From contig DATCKU010000110.1 in the NCBI GenBank assembly GCA_036564245.1, positions 62,001-126,000 on the forward strand: 64,000 bases of DNA, written 5' to 3'. The translations under genes were made by a program, and so were the position numbers. Positions 1 through 8,060 of the stretch are shown here, one piece after another (the first letter of the stretch is position 1; the number at the start of each line of letters is the position of its first letter). The DNA is from Thermasporomyces sp036564245 (GTDB lineage Bacteria > Actinomycetota > Actinomycetes > Propionibacteriales > Actinopolymorphaceae). The notes under the pieces were generated by a model that saw only the letters and a list, made by a program, of their open reading frames with translations, made no database searches and was not told the origin of the DNA.

Positions 1-670
1 CGGGCAAGGCCGCCAGTACAGGCCGCGCGCCGGTGCCCTTCATCCACCAGAACACCGCGTCGTCGCCGTCCAGCACGTGCAGGTACGTCGTCTCCCATGC
101 GTCCACGTCACAGCCGGCTTCCGCGAGGACGTCGAGGTAGACGTCGGGGCCCGGTGCCGACGGTCGCTGCGTCACCGGCACCACACAGTGGCTTGCCCAG
201 GGCTCCTCCTTCGCCAGCTCGAAAAGAGTTCGATGAGCCGGGCTGTCGAAGTTTCCCGGTACCTGGATGGCCAGCCAGCCGCCTCGTTGCAGGTGGCCAA
301 CCCATCGCGGCAGGAGGTCCAGATGGTGCGGCACCCACTGCAAGGTCGCGCTGCTGACCAGCACGTCGACCGGGCTGGACGGCTGCCAGTCGCGCAGGTC
401 GCCGAGCGTGTACGAAACCCGCGGTGCCGCGCTGCTCGCGCGCGCCCGCTCGATCATCTCCGGCGAGGAATCGATCCCCTCGACGACGGCGTTCGGCCAC
501 CGGTCGGCGAGGCGCGCGGTGAGATGACCCGGCCCGCATCCGAGATCGACGACCCGATGTGGATCGTGCGCGGCGACGCGTGCCAGCAGGTCGAAGAACG
601 GCCGGGTGCGCTCGTCGGAGAAGCGAAGGTACTGATCCGGATCCCAGCGCATCGCCGGTCCGGCACTCAT
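1..670 (-). CDS. tam: trans-aconitate 2-methyltransferase (3' part cut by window edge)
   Basis: SAM-dependent methyltransferase that esterifies trans-aconitate, a spontaneous and inhibitory isomer of cis-aconitate. The reading frame runs from an ATG at 670 to the left edge without a stop (223 codons). The start reads MSAGPAMRWDPDQYLRFSDE, followed by RPFFDLL. Motif I is VVDLGCGPGHLT and the acidic residue of motif II is in GIDSSPEMI. VDVLVSSATLQWVPHH is typical of Tam, and the C-terminal FWWMKGTGARP also matches the family. It is divergent from a MarR regulator with an operator in the 105-bp gap, the arrangement known for tam/tamR in Streptomyces. The last few dozen residues lie outside the window. 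An alternative start is the in-frame ATG six codons later. Confidence 0.88.
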   Translation of the reverse strand, partial: MSAGPAMRWDPDQYLRFSDERTRPFFDLLARVAAHDPHRVVDLGCGPGHLTARLADRWPNAVVEGIDSSPEMIERARASSAAPRVSYTLGDLRDWQPSSPVDVLVSSATLQWVPHHLDLLPRWVGHLQRGGWLAIQVPGNFDSPAHRTLFELAKEEPWASHCVVPVTQRPSAPGPDVYLDVLAEAGCDVDAWETTYLHVLDGDDAVFWWMKGTGARPVLAALP

Positions 671-703
671 GCTCGACACGGCCTGCAAGCCTGGCACAAA
701 GTT

Positions 704-726
704 ATCTCGATGTCAAGATTCTTGAC
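704..726. promoter_or_regulatory. TamR-type operator between tam and tamR
   Basis: Two overlapping palindromes are visible. ATCTCGATGTCAAGAT at 704-719 is an 8+8 dyad with one mismatched pair. GTCAAGATTCTTGAC at 712-726 is a perfect 7-1-7 dyad. The site lies 34 bp upstream of the tam start and about 50 bp upstream of the tamR start, so one protein bound here could control both genes. The ATCTYGAYRTCRAGAT shape is typical of MarR-family operators. Assignment to TamR rests on the neighbouring gene and on a second match upstream of mdh. Confidence 0.72.
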
Positions 727-775
727 GGCTCGGCCCAGTCACGTGCCCGTGGCCTGTCACGTTTACCCTTGGCCT

Positions 776-1312
776 GTGACGCCGCACGATCCTCCCGCTG
801 AGCCGAGTCGAGCCGGCATCGAGGACGAGGTCGACCGGCTCGTCGCCGCATGGCGTCGGGAGCTGCCCGGCCTCGACGTGTCGCCGTTCGAGGTGCTCTC
901 CCGGGTCAGCCGGCTGGCACGACACCTCGACCGAGCTCGCCGCATGGTCTTTGCGACCCACGATCTGGAGTCGTGGGAGTTCGACGTGCTGACCGCGTTG
1001 CGCCGCGCCGGCGCTCCCTATGAGCTCTCCCCTGGTCGCCTGCTCACCCAGACCCTGGTGACGAGCGGCACCATGACCAACCGGATCGACCGGCTCACCG
1101 CCAAGGGTCTCGTCGAACGCCGGCCGGATCCAACTGACCGCCGCGGGGTACGGGTACGGCTCACCGAGAAGGGTCGGGAACGAGTCGACGCCGCGCTGGC
1201 CGACCTGCTCGAACACGAACGCACGTTGCTCGCCGCGCTGCCCGAACCGGACCGCGCCCGGCTCGCCGAGCTGCTGCGCCGGCTCCTCGCGCCCTTCGAC
1301 CAAAGCACCTGA
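776..1312 (+). CDS. tamR: MarR-family regulator, TamR-like
   Basis: Winged-helix MarR regulator of 178 aa. The core fits the family: WEFDVLTALRRAG (helix 2), then the recognition helix LVTSGTMTNRIDRLTAKGLVERRPDPTDRRGVRVRLTEKGR, where DPTDRR is the wing. I place the start at the GTG at 776, which gives the usual long helical N-terminus; the frame stays open far upstream but the protein there has no recognisable character. In Streptomyces coelicolor TamR is divergent from tam, is released from DNA by citrate and trans-aconitate, and controls aconitase, malate and isocitrate dehydrogenase genes. The divergent tam partner and the operator support that identity here. Ligand response is inferred from the homologue. 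Confidence 0.82.
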   Translation: MTPHDPPAEPSRAGIEDEVDRLVAAWRRELPGLDVSPFEVLSRVSRLARHLDRARRMVFATHDLESWEFDVLTALRRAGAPYELSPGRLLTQTLVTSGTMTNRIDRLTAKGLVERRPDPTDRRGVRVRLTEKGRERVDAALADLLEHERTLLAALPEPDRARLAELLRRLLAPFDQST

Positions 1313-1558
1313 CGGCTTCACCCCGTGCGGTGGATGGGAGCCACCATCTGCAGGTGCCTGGCCAAGTGATAACCGTGCTGACCCGACAAGGCCCAGAGAA
1401 GTCCTCGGGCCGAGGTGACATGAGCCATCCTCAAGCGTCGGCTTCCCGACGATCCTCGGTCTCGCCCGACATGGCCCAGGGAATCGCCGCGGACCGAAAC
1501 TCGCGCGGGGGACACGGTGGTCCACCGCGGCGCGGGACGGATACGCCATGATGACGTC
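1313..1558. promoter_or_regulatory. tamR-rrf2 intergenic region with a perfect 6-1-6 dyad
   Basis: No gene is supported in this 246-bp stretch. CGGTGG-T-CCACCG at 1515-1527 is a perfect dyad lying 31 bp before the rrf2 start, in the position of an autoregulatory operator. No riboswitch or RNA gene was recognised. Confidence 0.4.
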
Positions 1559-2011
1559 GTGCAGATTTCGGCTCGAGCTGAGTACGCCGTGCGGGCGATG
1601 CTCGCGCTCGCCGCGAGCGGCGACATGATGACCGCACAAGCACTTGCTGCCGATCAGGACCTTCCCCACAAGTTCCTCGAGGCGATCCTGTCGGATCTGC
1701 GTCGAGCTGGACTCGTGCGCAGCCATCGAGGAGCGATCGGCGGATACCGCTTGGCGGCGCCAGCCGATCAGGTCACCGTCGGTGACATCATCCGTGCGGT
1801 CGACGGGCCGCTTGCGGGAGTGCGGGGGATGCGCCCAGAGGAAGCGACGTACGAAGGAGTCACCGAGCACCTGCAGACCGTGTGGGTGGCCACTCGTGCC
1901 GCGATCAGACAGGTGCTCGACGAGACCTCCCTCGAGTCGATCGTGAGCGGACGGCTCCCCTCGCACATTCGCGAGCTCGCGGCATCGCCAGGCGCGTGGG
2001 AGCCTCGCTGA
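1559..2011 (+). CDS. Rrf2-family transcriptional regulator
   Basis: A 150-aa winged-helix regulator of the Rrf2 family. The N-terminus QISARAEYAVRAMLALA and the recognition segment LPHKFLEAILSDLRRAGLVRSHRGAIGGYRLA are diagnostic, and TVGDIIRAVDGPL follows. The GTG at 1559 gives the canonical Rrf2 N-terminus; nearby ATGs at 1548 and 1551 are out of frame. No cysteine occurs in the protein, so it cannot bind the Fe-S cluster used by IscR, NsrR or RsrR; it is closer to the cluster-free CymR-like members. It stands alone and is followed by a strong hairpin terminator. Target genes are unknown. Confidence 0.85.
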   Translation: MQISARAEYAVRAMLALAASGDMMTAQALAADQDLPHKFLEAILSDLRRAGLVRSHRGAIGGYRLAAPADQVTVGDIIRAVDGPLAGVRGMRPEEATYEGVTEHLQTVWVATRAAIRQVLDETSLESIVSGRLPSHIRELAASPGAWEPR

Positions 2012-2049
2012 CTTCACCGACGCTTCTCGGCGAACGTAGCCATCCCTAG

Positions 2050-2096
2050 ACGACGATCTGGCCCTCGAGCCGCGCGCTCGAGGGCCAGATCGTCGT
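2050..2096 (+). terminator. strong hairpin terminator after rrf2
   Basis: A perfect 21-bp inverted repeat (arms 2050-2070 and 2076-2096) with a 5-base CGCGC loop, 38 bp past the rrf2 stop. No T-run follows, as is common in high-GC actinomycetes. It could also stop transcription arriving from the convergent DUF397 gene. Confidence 0.85.
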
Positions 2097-2169
2097 GTCC
2101 AGAGAACACGGGGGGAGATTTATGGTGATATTTCGCCCTGAGCAGAAGCTGACTGCTGAGCAGCAGCGC

Positions 2170-2373
2170 TCAGCTCAAGTCGTACTCTCCCTTCTTCGCG
2201 CCGCCGACGAACGCGGACCACGCACTGGCACTGAAGATCAGGCTTGGCCCCTGGCGGTCCTTGGAGTCACGGACAGCAACCTGCGTCCCGAGGCCTGCCA
2301 CCTCGACGCACTGTTGCATGCCAACGGATGCGGACGCCTTGCGCCATCTCGCACGGGACAGATCAACTTTCAT
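2170..2373 (-). CDS. DUF397 domain protein
   Basis: A 67-aa protein made entirely of a DUF397 domain. WRKASASVGMQQCVEVA, VAVRDSKDRQGPSLIF and SAWSAFVGGAKKGEYD match the family. DUF397 proteins in actinomycetes are usually encoded next to an XRE/DUF5753 regulator and probably act as its small partner. Here the ATG overlaps the stop of that regulator by ATGA, so the two are translationally coupled. Confidence 0.9.
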   Translation of the reverse strand: MKVDLSRARWRKASASVGMQQCVEVAGLGTQVAVRDSKDRQGPSLIFSASAWSAFVGGAKKGEYDLS

Positions 2374-3254
2374 ATTTCGCCTCCTTGTGATTTGGCCATC
2401 TCCGACAAAATGGCCAAGATCTTCTGTCCAGACTGAGCCGGACTCAGTGCCACTGCGGCCGTGTGGTTGAACACCCGCGTCGCCCGCTCCACCTCTTCGG
2501 GATCCTCGACATACGTGATGCCGGCCTGACCATCGGTGAAGACGACCGGCGAGTGGATGTCTTCGTCGAACTCGCAGATCGTGAACTGACCCACCGTGCC
2601 TGGGTAGCTTCCCGCCTCGAACGGCACGATCTGGAAGATGAACTGCTCGCTGAGCTCCAGCAGGTGCATGAGCTGACCGCGCATGACGGCGGGATCCTTG
2701 CCGACCGGGCGCCGGAGCGCGGCCTCGTCGACGATCACCCAGAGCTTGCTCGGATCGCGTTCCTTCCGCTCCCGCCAGAACGCCTCCTGCCTGGCCATAC
2801 GAATCTGGACGGTGCGCTCACGCTCTTCGGGCGTGTAGAACGTGCACATGGCGTCCAGCGCTCGTGCGTACTCCTCGGTCTGCAACAGGCCGGGCACCAT
2901 GAGCGGGACGAACGTACGGATCCGACGGGCATCGGACTCCAGCGACAGGAAGTGGGCTGTCTGCTTCGGCATCTGCCCGAGCGGCACCCACCAACCTCGC
3001 TGCTTGCCAAGTCGCTGCATCTCGTACATCAGGTCGATGAGCTGCTGATCCTCGACCTTGTAGAGCTCGAGCAGGTCCTTGAGCTCCGAGCGCTTCATGC
3101 CGACCTCGGCTGCCTCGATCTTGCGGATCTTGGACGGCGAGCAGTCGAGATGGCGGCCCGCGTCCTCGTACGTCAGCTCCCGCGCCTCGCGCAGTCGCCT
3201 GAGCTCTTTGCCGAGCCGCCAGCGGGCGATGGTCGGACCGGTCACTCTGGGCAT
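2370..3254 (-). CDS. XRE-family helix-turn-helix protein with DUF5753 (Scr1-like)
   Basis: A 294-aa regulator. An XRE helix-turn-helix occupies about residues 12-70: LGKELRRLREARELTYEDAG, then LDCSPSKIRKIEAAEVG. The DUF5753 ligand or partner domain follows from about residue 105, with FVPLMVPGLLQTEEYARAL, RMARQEAFW, VIVDEAALRRPVG and GQFTICEFDED. The ATG at 3254 follows GGGAGG. Its last codon overlaps the start of the DUF397 gene. Such pairs are abundant in filamentous actinomycetes; some affect development and antibiotic production, and some resemble toxin-antitoxin modules. The specific role here is not known. Confidence 0.9.
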   Translation of the reverse strand: MPRVTGPTIARWRLGKELRRLREARELTYEDAGRHLDCSPSKIRKIEAAEVGMKRSELKDLLELYKVEDQQLIDLMYEMQRLGKQRGWWVPLGQMPKQTAHFLSLESDARRIRTFVPLMVPGLLQTEEYARALDAMCTFYTPEERERTVQIRMARQEAFWRERKERDPSKLWVIVDEAALRRPVGKDPAVMRGQLMHLLELSEQFIFQIVPFEAGSYPGTVGQFTICEFDEDIHSPVVFTDGQAGITYVEDPEEVERATRVFNHTAAVALSPAQSGQKILAILSEMAKSQGGEI

Positions 3255-3570
3255 TCGAGCCTCCCCGGTGAGTAACTGCCGTAAGTGTGCCTCTCGCCCA
3301 AAGATGTCGCAAGTACCTTTGGCTCGATCAGTTAGAAATTTGTCGTTCGGAAGAGTCGTAGCGAATCGGGAAAATTTACATTGGAAGAATTACTTGACCA
3401 TCCGTGGCGATCCTGTCACTCTGGGAATCCCTGCGGGCCGTCGTAGACCCCGGCCCATTCCCTGCGCGGCGGCCCGTAGGATCCAAAACTTCCGACCGTC
3501 GGGTTTGCGTCCCCGGGCAACGACGTCCACGGAGCAGACCAAGGCGAACCAAGTTCCCGATGGAGGGGTC
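3255..3570. other. AT-richer intergenic region between XRE gene and small hypothetical gene
   Basis: 316 bp without a supported gene. A locally AT-rich stretch (about 3335-3400) stands out from the high-GC surroundings and is a reasonable place for divergent promoters of the XRE-DUF397 pair and the gene at 3571. No clear -35/-10 pair could be assigned. Confidence 0.35.
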
Positions 3571-3825
3571 ATGCCCGTCATCAGGACCCTCATGCCACGT
3601 CGTTTCCAGCTGTATCGCCACCGCGACGACACCGGCGTCTCCGGCACGGGTGTCGTTGCCTGGGGCACGGTTTACCCGAACGGCAAGGTCAGCCTGGCCT
3701 GGTGCGGGTCGCGTCCATCCGTCAACGTGTACGAATCACTCGACGACGTGACAGCGATCCACGGGCACAACGGCCAAACTCAGGTGATCATGTACGACGA
3801 GCTTGACCGCGATCTCGTCACGTGA
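3571..3825 (+). CDS. small hypothetical protein, 84 aa
   Basis: Not recognised. The ATG at 3571 follows a good ribosome-binding site (TGGAGGGG). The protein begins MPVIRTLMPRRFQLYRH and contains TGVVAWGTVYPNGKVSLAWCG, then SVNVYESLDDVTAIHGHNGQ and ends DELDRDLVT. The predicted mix of short strands suggests a small beta-rich fold. It has no signal peptide or membrane segment. It is transcribed away from the XRE regulator. Confidence 0.6.
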   Translation: MPVIRTLMPRRFQLYRHRDDTGVSGTGVVAWGTVYPNGKVSLAWCGSRPSVNVYESLDDVTAIHGHNGQTQVIMYDELDRDLVT

Positions 3826-3979
3826 AGCACGGACGCCGGGCCCCGGCGGTTGTCCGAGCTTCGAAAGGCTCATGCCGGTCTTCGCTTGCTGATCTGCACA
3901 GCACGAAAGACCAGGGCGCCGCGTCACGAGATCGCGGTCTACCTTTTTTCTTTGTCGAAGGTCTGCGTCTTTTCGGCGG

Positions 3980-4591
3980 CTACGTCGTCATGTCCACGCG
4001 GGCGCCGAAGGACTCCGCGACACACACCGCACCGGCCAAATCGACGCGGGTAGCCCGCAGAATCGCAGTGCCGAGGTCCACCGCACGCAGGTTCGCGCCA
4101 CGCAAATCTGCGTCCTCGAGCCGCGTACCACGGAGTGTGGCGTACGACAGGTCGCAGCCACGCAACGACGCGTTCGACAAATTGGCCTCCGACAGGTCCG
4201 CGTCGCCCAGGCGCACTCCCGACAAGTCGAGGCCATGCAGGTCCGCACCTCGCAGCAAGACACTGGTCCACAAGCCACCAGAAACCGTCATCGGTCGCAA
4301 GACACAGTCGAGGAAGCTGCTACCGGTCAGCTTGCAGCTTTCCAGCGTTGCGCTGAAGAACGACGTGCGCCGAAACTCGCAGCCCACGAACGCCGATTCC
4401 TTGTGGCGCGAGGCGTTGAGCTTGCAGTTGGTGAACTCGCACCGGTCGAAGATGGCACCGTGGCTGTCGACCTCGGTGAAGTCGACGTCACGGAAGCTGC
4501 AACGCACGTAGCGACTGCCGTTCAGTGTCGTGCCATACCAGTCTTGCCCCGCGAACGTCTCACGCTCCGCTTGACCTGGTAGCTCGCTCAC
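3980..4591 (-). CDS. pentapeptide-repeat protein
   Basis: A 203-aa protein built of A(D/N)LXX pentapeptide repeats. Clear units run from about residue 110 on: LRGADLHGLDLSGVRLGDADL, SEANLSNASL, LEDADLRGANLRAVDL. The N-terminal half carries more degenerate repeats. Such proteins form a right-handed quadrilateral beta helix. The GTG start at 4591 lies inside the end of the RIO-kinase gene (32-bp overlap), so the two are probably one transcript. Some pentapeptide proteins mimic DNA and protect gyrase (MfpA, Qnr); this one lacks any extra feature that would point to that. Confidence 0.85.
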   Translation of the reverse strand: MSELPGQAERETFAGQDWYGTTLNGSRYVRCSFRDVDFTEVDSHGAIFDRCEFTNCKLNASRHKESAFVGCEFRRTSFFSATLESCKLTGSSFLDCVLRPMTVSGGLWTSVLLRGADLHGLDLSGVRLGDADLSEANLSNASLRGCDLSYATLRGTRLEDADLRGANLRAVDLGTAILRATRVDLAGAVCVAESFGARVDMTT

Positions 4592-5687
4592 GCCGTCTAT
4601 CCTGCCCCGTTGGGACCTGTCCTAGTGCTGGCCCTGCAGTGGCAGGACGCAGGCCTGCTTCGTCCAGCAACAGCTGGGTGAGGGCATCCGCGTCAGCCAG
4701 TCCTGCGGACAGTCCTCGGGAGGCGAACCAGTCGCACATCCGGCGTACGTCACGCTCGAGAAATCGGGAGCCCTGCGGATTCCTCACGACGTCCACCAAC
4801 TGTGGGACATCGATGAGGACCGGCCCGGTTTCCGTGACGAGCACGTTGTAGGCCGACAGGTCACCGTGGGTGTAGCCGAGCCGGGCCAGCACCACCATGG
4901 CGTCCACCAATTGCTCCCAAAGCTCGCGCAGCCGTGCCGGCTCCGGTCGTAGTTGTGCGAGGCGTGGCGCTGCCGATCCGTCGTCCGTACGAACGAACTC
5001 CATCAACACCTCGGTCCCGAGATGCTGGACCGGGTACGGCACCGGGACCCCGGCCGTCCACAGCTCGCCCAGAGCCGCGAATTCCGCGATTGCCCACTGC
5101 TGCGCAATCAGGTTGCGGCCGAAGTTCGTGCGGTTGGTTACCGCGCGCCGCTCGCGCGACTTGCGAGAACGCCGGCCCTCCAGGTAGCTCGCGTCGCGGT
5201 GGAACAACCGGTGATCCGGGCTTCGGTACCGCTTGGACGCCAACAAGCACCTGCGGTCCGGCTGTGGGTCCTGCCCTGTCTCCGGCTCGCGCCACGACAC
5301 GCGCTCGATCACGTGGACGTCGGCCTCCTTGCCGGTCTTGAGGACGCCGAGCTCGATGTCGGCCGCGGCGAGATCGGTGACCAGCCAGCCTGGGTACGGC
5401 TCGGGCCCTCGGGCGGCGCTCGGCGCGTCCCACGTCGTCCATCGAAAACCGATGGGCGGTCGATCCTCTGCGGCGTCCGCCTCGCGTTCGGTGGCGAGGA
5501 GCTTGCGTGCCTCCTCTGTCATTCGCCCGCGAGACCGCGGTGCGGGTTCGCGGTCAGACCGGCGCCGACGCATCCGCTGCGTGTACGGCGCGTCGTCGTA
5601 GTCGTCGTAGTCGTCGTAGGTGGAGTAGTCGCGGGACTCGGAACGTTCGTCGTGGTCGTACGCTGTCTCGTCGCTCGTCGTGTGCAC
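4560..5687 (-). CDS. RIO-type serine protein kinase
   Basis: A 375-aa kinase of the RIO1-like group. The acidic N-terminus contains a YDDYDDYDD repeat, encoded by three tandem copies of a 9-base unit at about 5592-5618. The kinase core follows: P-loop-like LKTGKEADVHVI (about 115-126), lysine in LASKRYRSPDHR, catalytic loop THGDLSAYNVLV and metal-binding LIDVPQ. The GTG start at 5687 has AGGAT upstream. Bacterial RIO homologues are poorly understood and their substrates are unknown. The downstream pentapeptide-repeat gene overlaps its end. Confidence 0.88.
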   Translation of the reverse strand: MHTTSDETAYDHDERSESRDYSTYDDYDDYDDAPYTQRMRRRRSDREPAPRSRGRMTEEARKLLATEREADAAEDRPPIGFRWTTWDAPSAARGPEPYPGWLVTDLAAADIELGVLKTGKEADVHVIERVSWREPETGQDPQPDRRCLLASKRYRSPDHRLFHRDASYLEGRRSRKSRERRAVTNRTNFGRNLIAQQWAIAEFAALGELWTAGVPVPYPVQHLGTEVLMEFVRTDDGSAAPRLAQLRPEPARLRELWEQLVDAMVVLARLGYTHGDLSAYNVLVTETGPVLIDVPQLVDVVRNPQGSRFLERDVRRMCDWFASRGLSAGLADADALTQLLLDEAGLRPATAGPALGQVPTGQDRRRERATRSSGA

Positions 5688-5811
5688 GGGAGATCCTGCT
5701 TTCGGTCTGTCTCCCTGGGCACGGCTCGCGTCGTACCGTCACCGCACTGTGGGCTGACCGATGGCACGAAAGCTCACACCTGATGTGCGCGGTGCCAGGA
5801 CGAAAACCCGC

Positions 5812-5877
5812 TCAGCGCCCGGGGAGATGTCGGGATGGGCGGGTGCGCGACCCAACCCGGACGGCGGTGTTGGTCAT
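5812..5877 (-). CDS. putative 21-codon leader ORF with very strong ribosome-binding site
   Basis: ATG at 5877 is preceded by GGAGGAGGTGCGAC, one of the best Shine-Dalgarno sequences in the window. The frame encodes only MTNTAVRVGSRTRPSRHLPGR, Arg-rich with five of 21 residues Arg. It ends about 125 bp before the RIO-kinase start on the same strand, so it may be a leader peptide or a small protein. No homologue is recognised, and a chance purine-rich run cannot be excluded. Confidence 0.35.
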   Translation of the reverse strand: MTNTAVRVGSRTRPSRHLPGR

Positions 5878-6060
5878 GTCGCACCTCCTCCCCTTCCAGA
5901 CCGGCAGGCGCCGGGATGTCGGACAGCTGGGTCTACTCTGCCGCCTTCGGCGAGTTCGGACAACCACATTTCAGCGCCATATTGCAGGCGCTGCATCGCC
6001 CGGACTTCAGGTCGCCTGAGCCGTTCGCGTGCTGGCTCGCCGTCGGCCGGTGGCCTTTCC
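5878..6060. other. intergenic region, nothing recognised
   Basis: Together with the leader ORF and the repeat at 6061-6131 this fills the 455-bp gap between ispE and the RIO kinase gene. It must hold the promoter for the RIO-pentapeptide unit, but no clear promoter elements could be assigned. Confidence 0.3.
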
Positions 6061-6131
6061 GCGGCAATTCGTACCTTCCAGAGGCATGTAGGCACCTGAC
6101 AGAGGTGAGTCCCGCACTGAACGTGGTCATT
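6061..6131 (-). repeat. dispersed intergenic element, copy A
   Basis: About 71 bp just past the ispE stop, clearly related to the sequence at 44021-44088. Shared blocks in order are TACCTTCCAG, a GCAT..GCACCTG segment and AACGTGGTCATT (6120-6131). The last block recurs at other gene ends. The hairpin arms that are perfect in the 44-kb copy are degenerate here. In the sense of ispE the motif reads AATGACCACGTT, 11 bp after the stop codon. Confidence 0.6.
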
Positions 6132-6142
6132 TCAGGGGGGTG

Positions 6143-7123
6143 TCAGGCGGCGTTGCCGGAGTTCTCGGTCACGATGCGGGCGCCGGGCACCGGCCCGTAC
6201 GCCGTGCGAACCGTCGGGCACACACCGGACCCGGAAAGCCTCGCGGCCAGGTCGTTCGCGTGCGCGGAATCTCGTGCCAGGAAGGCACACGTGGGACCGG
6301 AGCCCGACACGACCGCGCCCACGGCGCCGGCGTCGACACCTTCCTTCAGCACCCTCGCGAGCCGGCCACGCAACCGGAGAGCCGCCGGCTGCAGGTCGTT
6401 CGTCAGCGCGCGACCGACACCGCGGGTATCGCCCACCCGCAGGGCCGCCATCAGCGCGCCGGGCACCCGCGGCGGCAACACGGTGAGCCCACTGCGCATC
6501 CGGTCGAGCTCGGCATAGACCGCGGGCGTCGACAGCCCGTCGCCGTCCAGGGCGAAGACCCAGTGGTACGTACCCCGTGCAAGCGCCGGCGTCACGATCT
6601 CCCCGTGCCCGGCACCGACCGCCGTGCCTCCGAGCAGACAGAACGGCACGTCGCTCCCCAGCTCAGCGGCCAGCGCCATGAGCTGGGACCGATCCAGCTT
6701 GGTGTCCCACAACGCATCGCAGGCCACGAGCGCCGCCGCCGCGTCGCTGCTGCCGCCGGCCATGCCCCCAGCCACCGGAATGCCCTTGTAGATCTCGAGC
6801 ATCGCGCCTGCCCCTGTGACTCCGCACCGGGAGGCCAGCAGGGTCGCCGCTCGGACGGCAAGGTTGTCGCCACCTGAGGGGACACCCGACACGCGCTCGG
6901 GTGCGGCGTGGACGACCACGTCGAACTCTCCCGCCGGGGCAGGCCGTGCGATCACCTCGTCGTACAGACTCACCGCCTGGTAGACGGATGCGAGCTCGTG
7001 GAAGCCGTCGGCTCGCAACGGTCCGACCAGGAGCGCCAGGTTGACCTTGGCAGGGGTACGCACGACCACCGCGGCGTCGGAGCTGTCCGGGCTCTCCGCA
7101 CGTCCCGGCGTTTCGGTGTTCAC
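6143..7123 (-). CDS. ispE: 4-diphosphocytidyl-2-C-methyl-D-erythritol kinase
   Basis: GHMP kinase of the non-mevalonate isoprenoid pathway; it phosphorylates CDP-methylerythritol with ATP. The 326-aa protein has the substrate-binding start VVVRTPAKVNLALLVG, the ATP loop IPVAGGMAGGSSDAAAAL (about residues 125-142), AELGSDVPFCLLGGTA, and the C-terminal GHMP motif VSGSGPTCAFLA. The GTG start at 7123 overlaps the ksgA stop by GTGA, giving the common actinobacterial order rpf-ksgA-ispE. The first 20 or so residues are a poorly conserved extension. Confidence 0.95.
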   Translation of the reverse strand: MNTETPGRAESPDSSDAAVVVRTPAKVNLALLVGPLRADGFHELASVYQAVSLYDEVIARPAPAGEFDVVVHAAPERVSGVPSGGDNLAVRAATLLASRCGVTGAGAMLEIYKGIPVAGGMAGGSSDAAAALVACDALWDTKLDRSQLMALAAELGSDVPFCLLGGTAVGAGHGEIVTPALARGTYHWVFALDGDGLSTPAVYAELDRMRSGLTVLPPRVPGALMAALRVGDTRGVGRALTNDLQPAALRLRGRLARVLKEGVDAGAVGAVVSGSGPTCAFLARDSAHANDLAARLSGSGVCPTVRTAYGPVPGARIVTENSGNAA

Positions 7124-8052
7124 CGGCTCGGCTTCCTCTCCTCGTCCGCACCAGCCACTCGCTGCAGCGCCTCGGCGATGCGTGCGAACGCACTCACATC
7201 CAGACGCTCCCCACGCGTGGACGGTTCGATGCCGGCCGCCCGAAGAACCTCCTCGGCACGTGCCGACGAACCCGCGAGGCCCGCGAGCGCCGACCGCAAC
7301 GTCTTCCTGCGCTGTCCGAACGCCGCGTCGACCACGGCGAACACATCCTCGCGCGACGCCGTCGTGGCGGGCGGAGGACGGCGGACGAAAGCCACGAGGC
7401 CGGAATCGACGTTGGGTTGCGGCCAGAAGACCGTACGACTCACGTGACCCGCCTTGCGCACCTGGGCGTACCACGCGACCTTGACGGTCGGTGCGCCGTA
7501 GATGCGGGAACCCGGTGGTGCGGTGAGGCGCTCGGCGACCTCCAGCTGCACCATCACCATGCCATGGTCCACCGAGGGAACCTGGGCGAGTACTTCGAGG
7601 AGGACCGGCACCGCCACGTTGTACGGAAGGTTGGCGACGAGCGCCGACGGACGATGGTGCGCAAGGGCCCCCGTCACGTCCAGCGCGTCGCCGTGGACGA
7701 CCGTGAGCCGGTCGACGGCGGCGTCGCCGGCGTACCGAGCCACCGTCGTCGGCAGCGCCGCGGCCAGTGTCTCGTCGATCTCGACCGCCACGACCTGCTG
7801 GACGACTTCCAGCAGCGCGAGCGTCAGGGAACCGAGGCCGGGGCCGACCTCCAGGACGACATCGTCGGGGCCGACGCCCGAAGCGCGGACGATGCGGCGC
7901 ACGGTGTTGGGGTCGGTGACGAAGGTCTGGCCGCGCTGCTTGGACGGGCGCAGCTGCAGCCGAGCTGCAAGGGCACGGATGTCTGCCGGCCCGAGCTGGG
8001 CTCGCGGCGGTCGGATCGACCTGCCGGGATCGGTGTCAGACGCCTCGCTCAC
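7120..8052 (-). CDS. rsmA: 16S rRNA dimethyladenosine transferase (KsgA/RsmA)
   Basis: Dimethylates two adjacent adenosines near the 3' end of 16S rRNA during small-subunit maturation. Motifs seen are KQRGQTFVTDPNTVRRIV, SAM-binding VLEVGPGLGSLTLALL, acidic VAVEIDETLAAAL, VVHGDALD and the catalytic NLPYNVAVPVL. PQPNVDSGLVAF and FGQRRKTLRSAL follow. I prefer the GTG at 8052 (310 aa) although no good ribosome-binding site precedes it; the frame is open further upstream through the structured leader. The gene is coupled to ispE by a 4-bp overlap. Confidence 0.93.
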   Translation of the reverse strand: MSEASDTDPGRSIRPPRAQLGPADIRALAARLQLRPSKQRGQTFVTDPNTVRRIVRASGVGPDDVVLEVGPGLGSLTLALLEVVQQVVAVEIDETLAAALPTTVARYAGDAAVDRLTVVHGDALDVTGALAHHRPSALVANLPYNVAVPVLLEVLAQVPSVDHGMVMVQLEVAERLTAPPGSRIYGAPTVKVAWYAQVRKAGHVSRTVFWPQPNVDSGLVAFVRRPPPATTASREDVFAVVDAAFGQRRKTLRSALAGLAGSSARAEEVLRAAGIEPSTRGERLDVSAFARIAEALQRVAGADEERKPSR

Positions 8053-8060
8053 GAGGGAAC

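Noticed and set aside
2095..2436. Plus-strand gene opposite DUF397
   Set aside because: Has a purine-rich stretch before an ATG at 2122, but it lies antisense to the clear DUF397 and XRE genes and has no family features.
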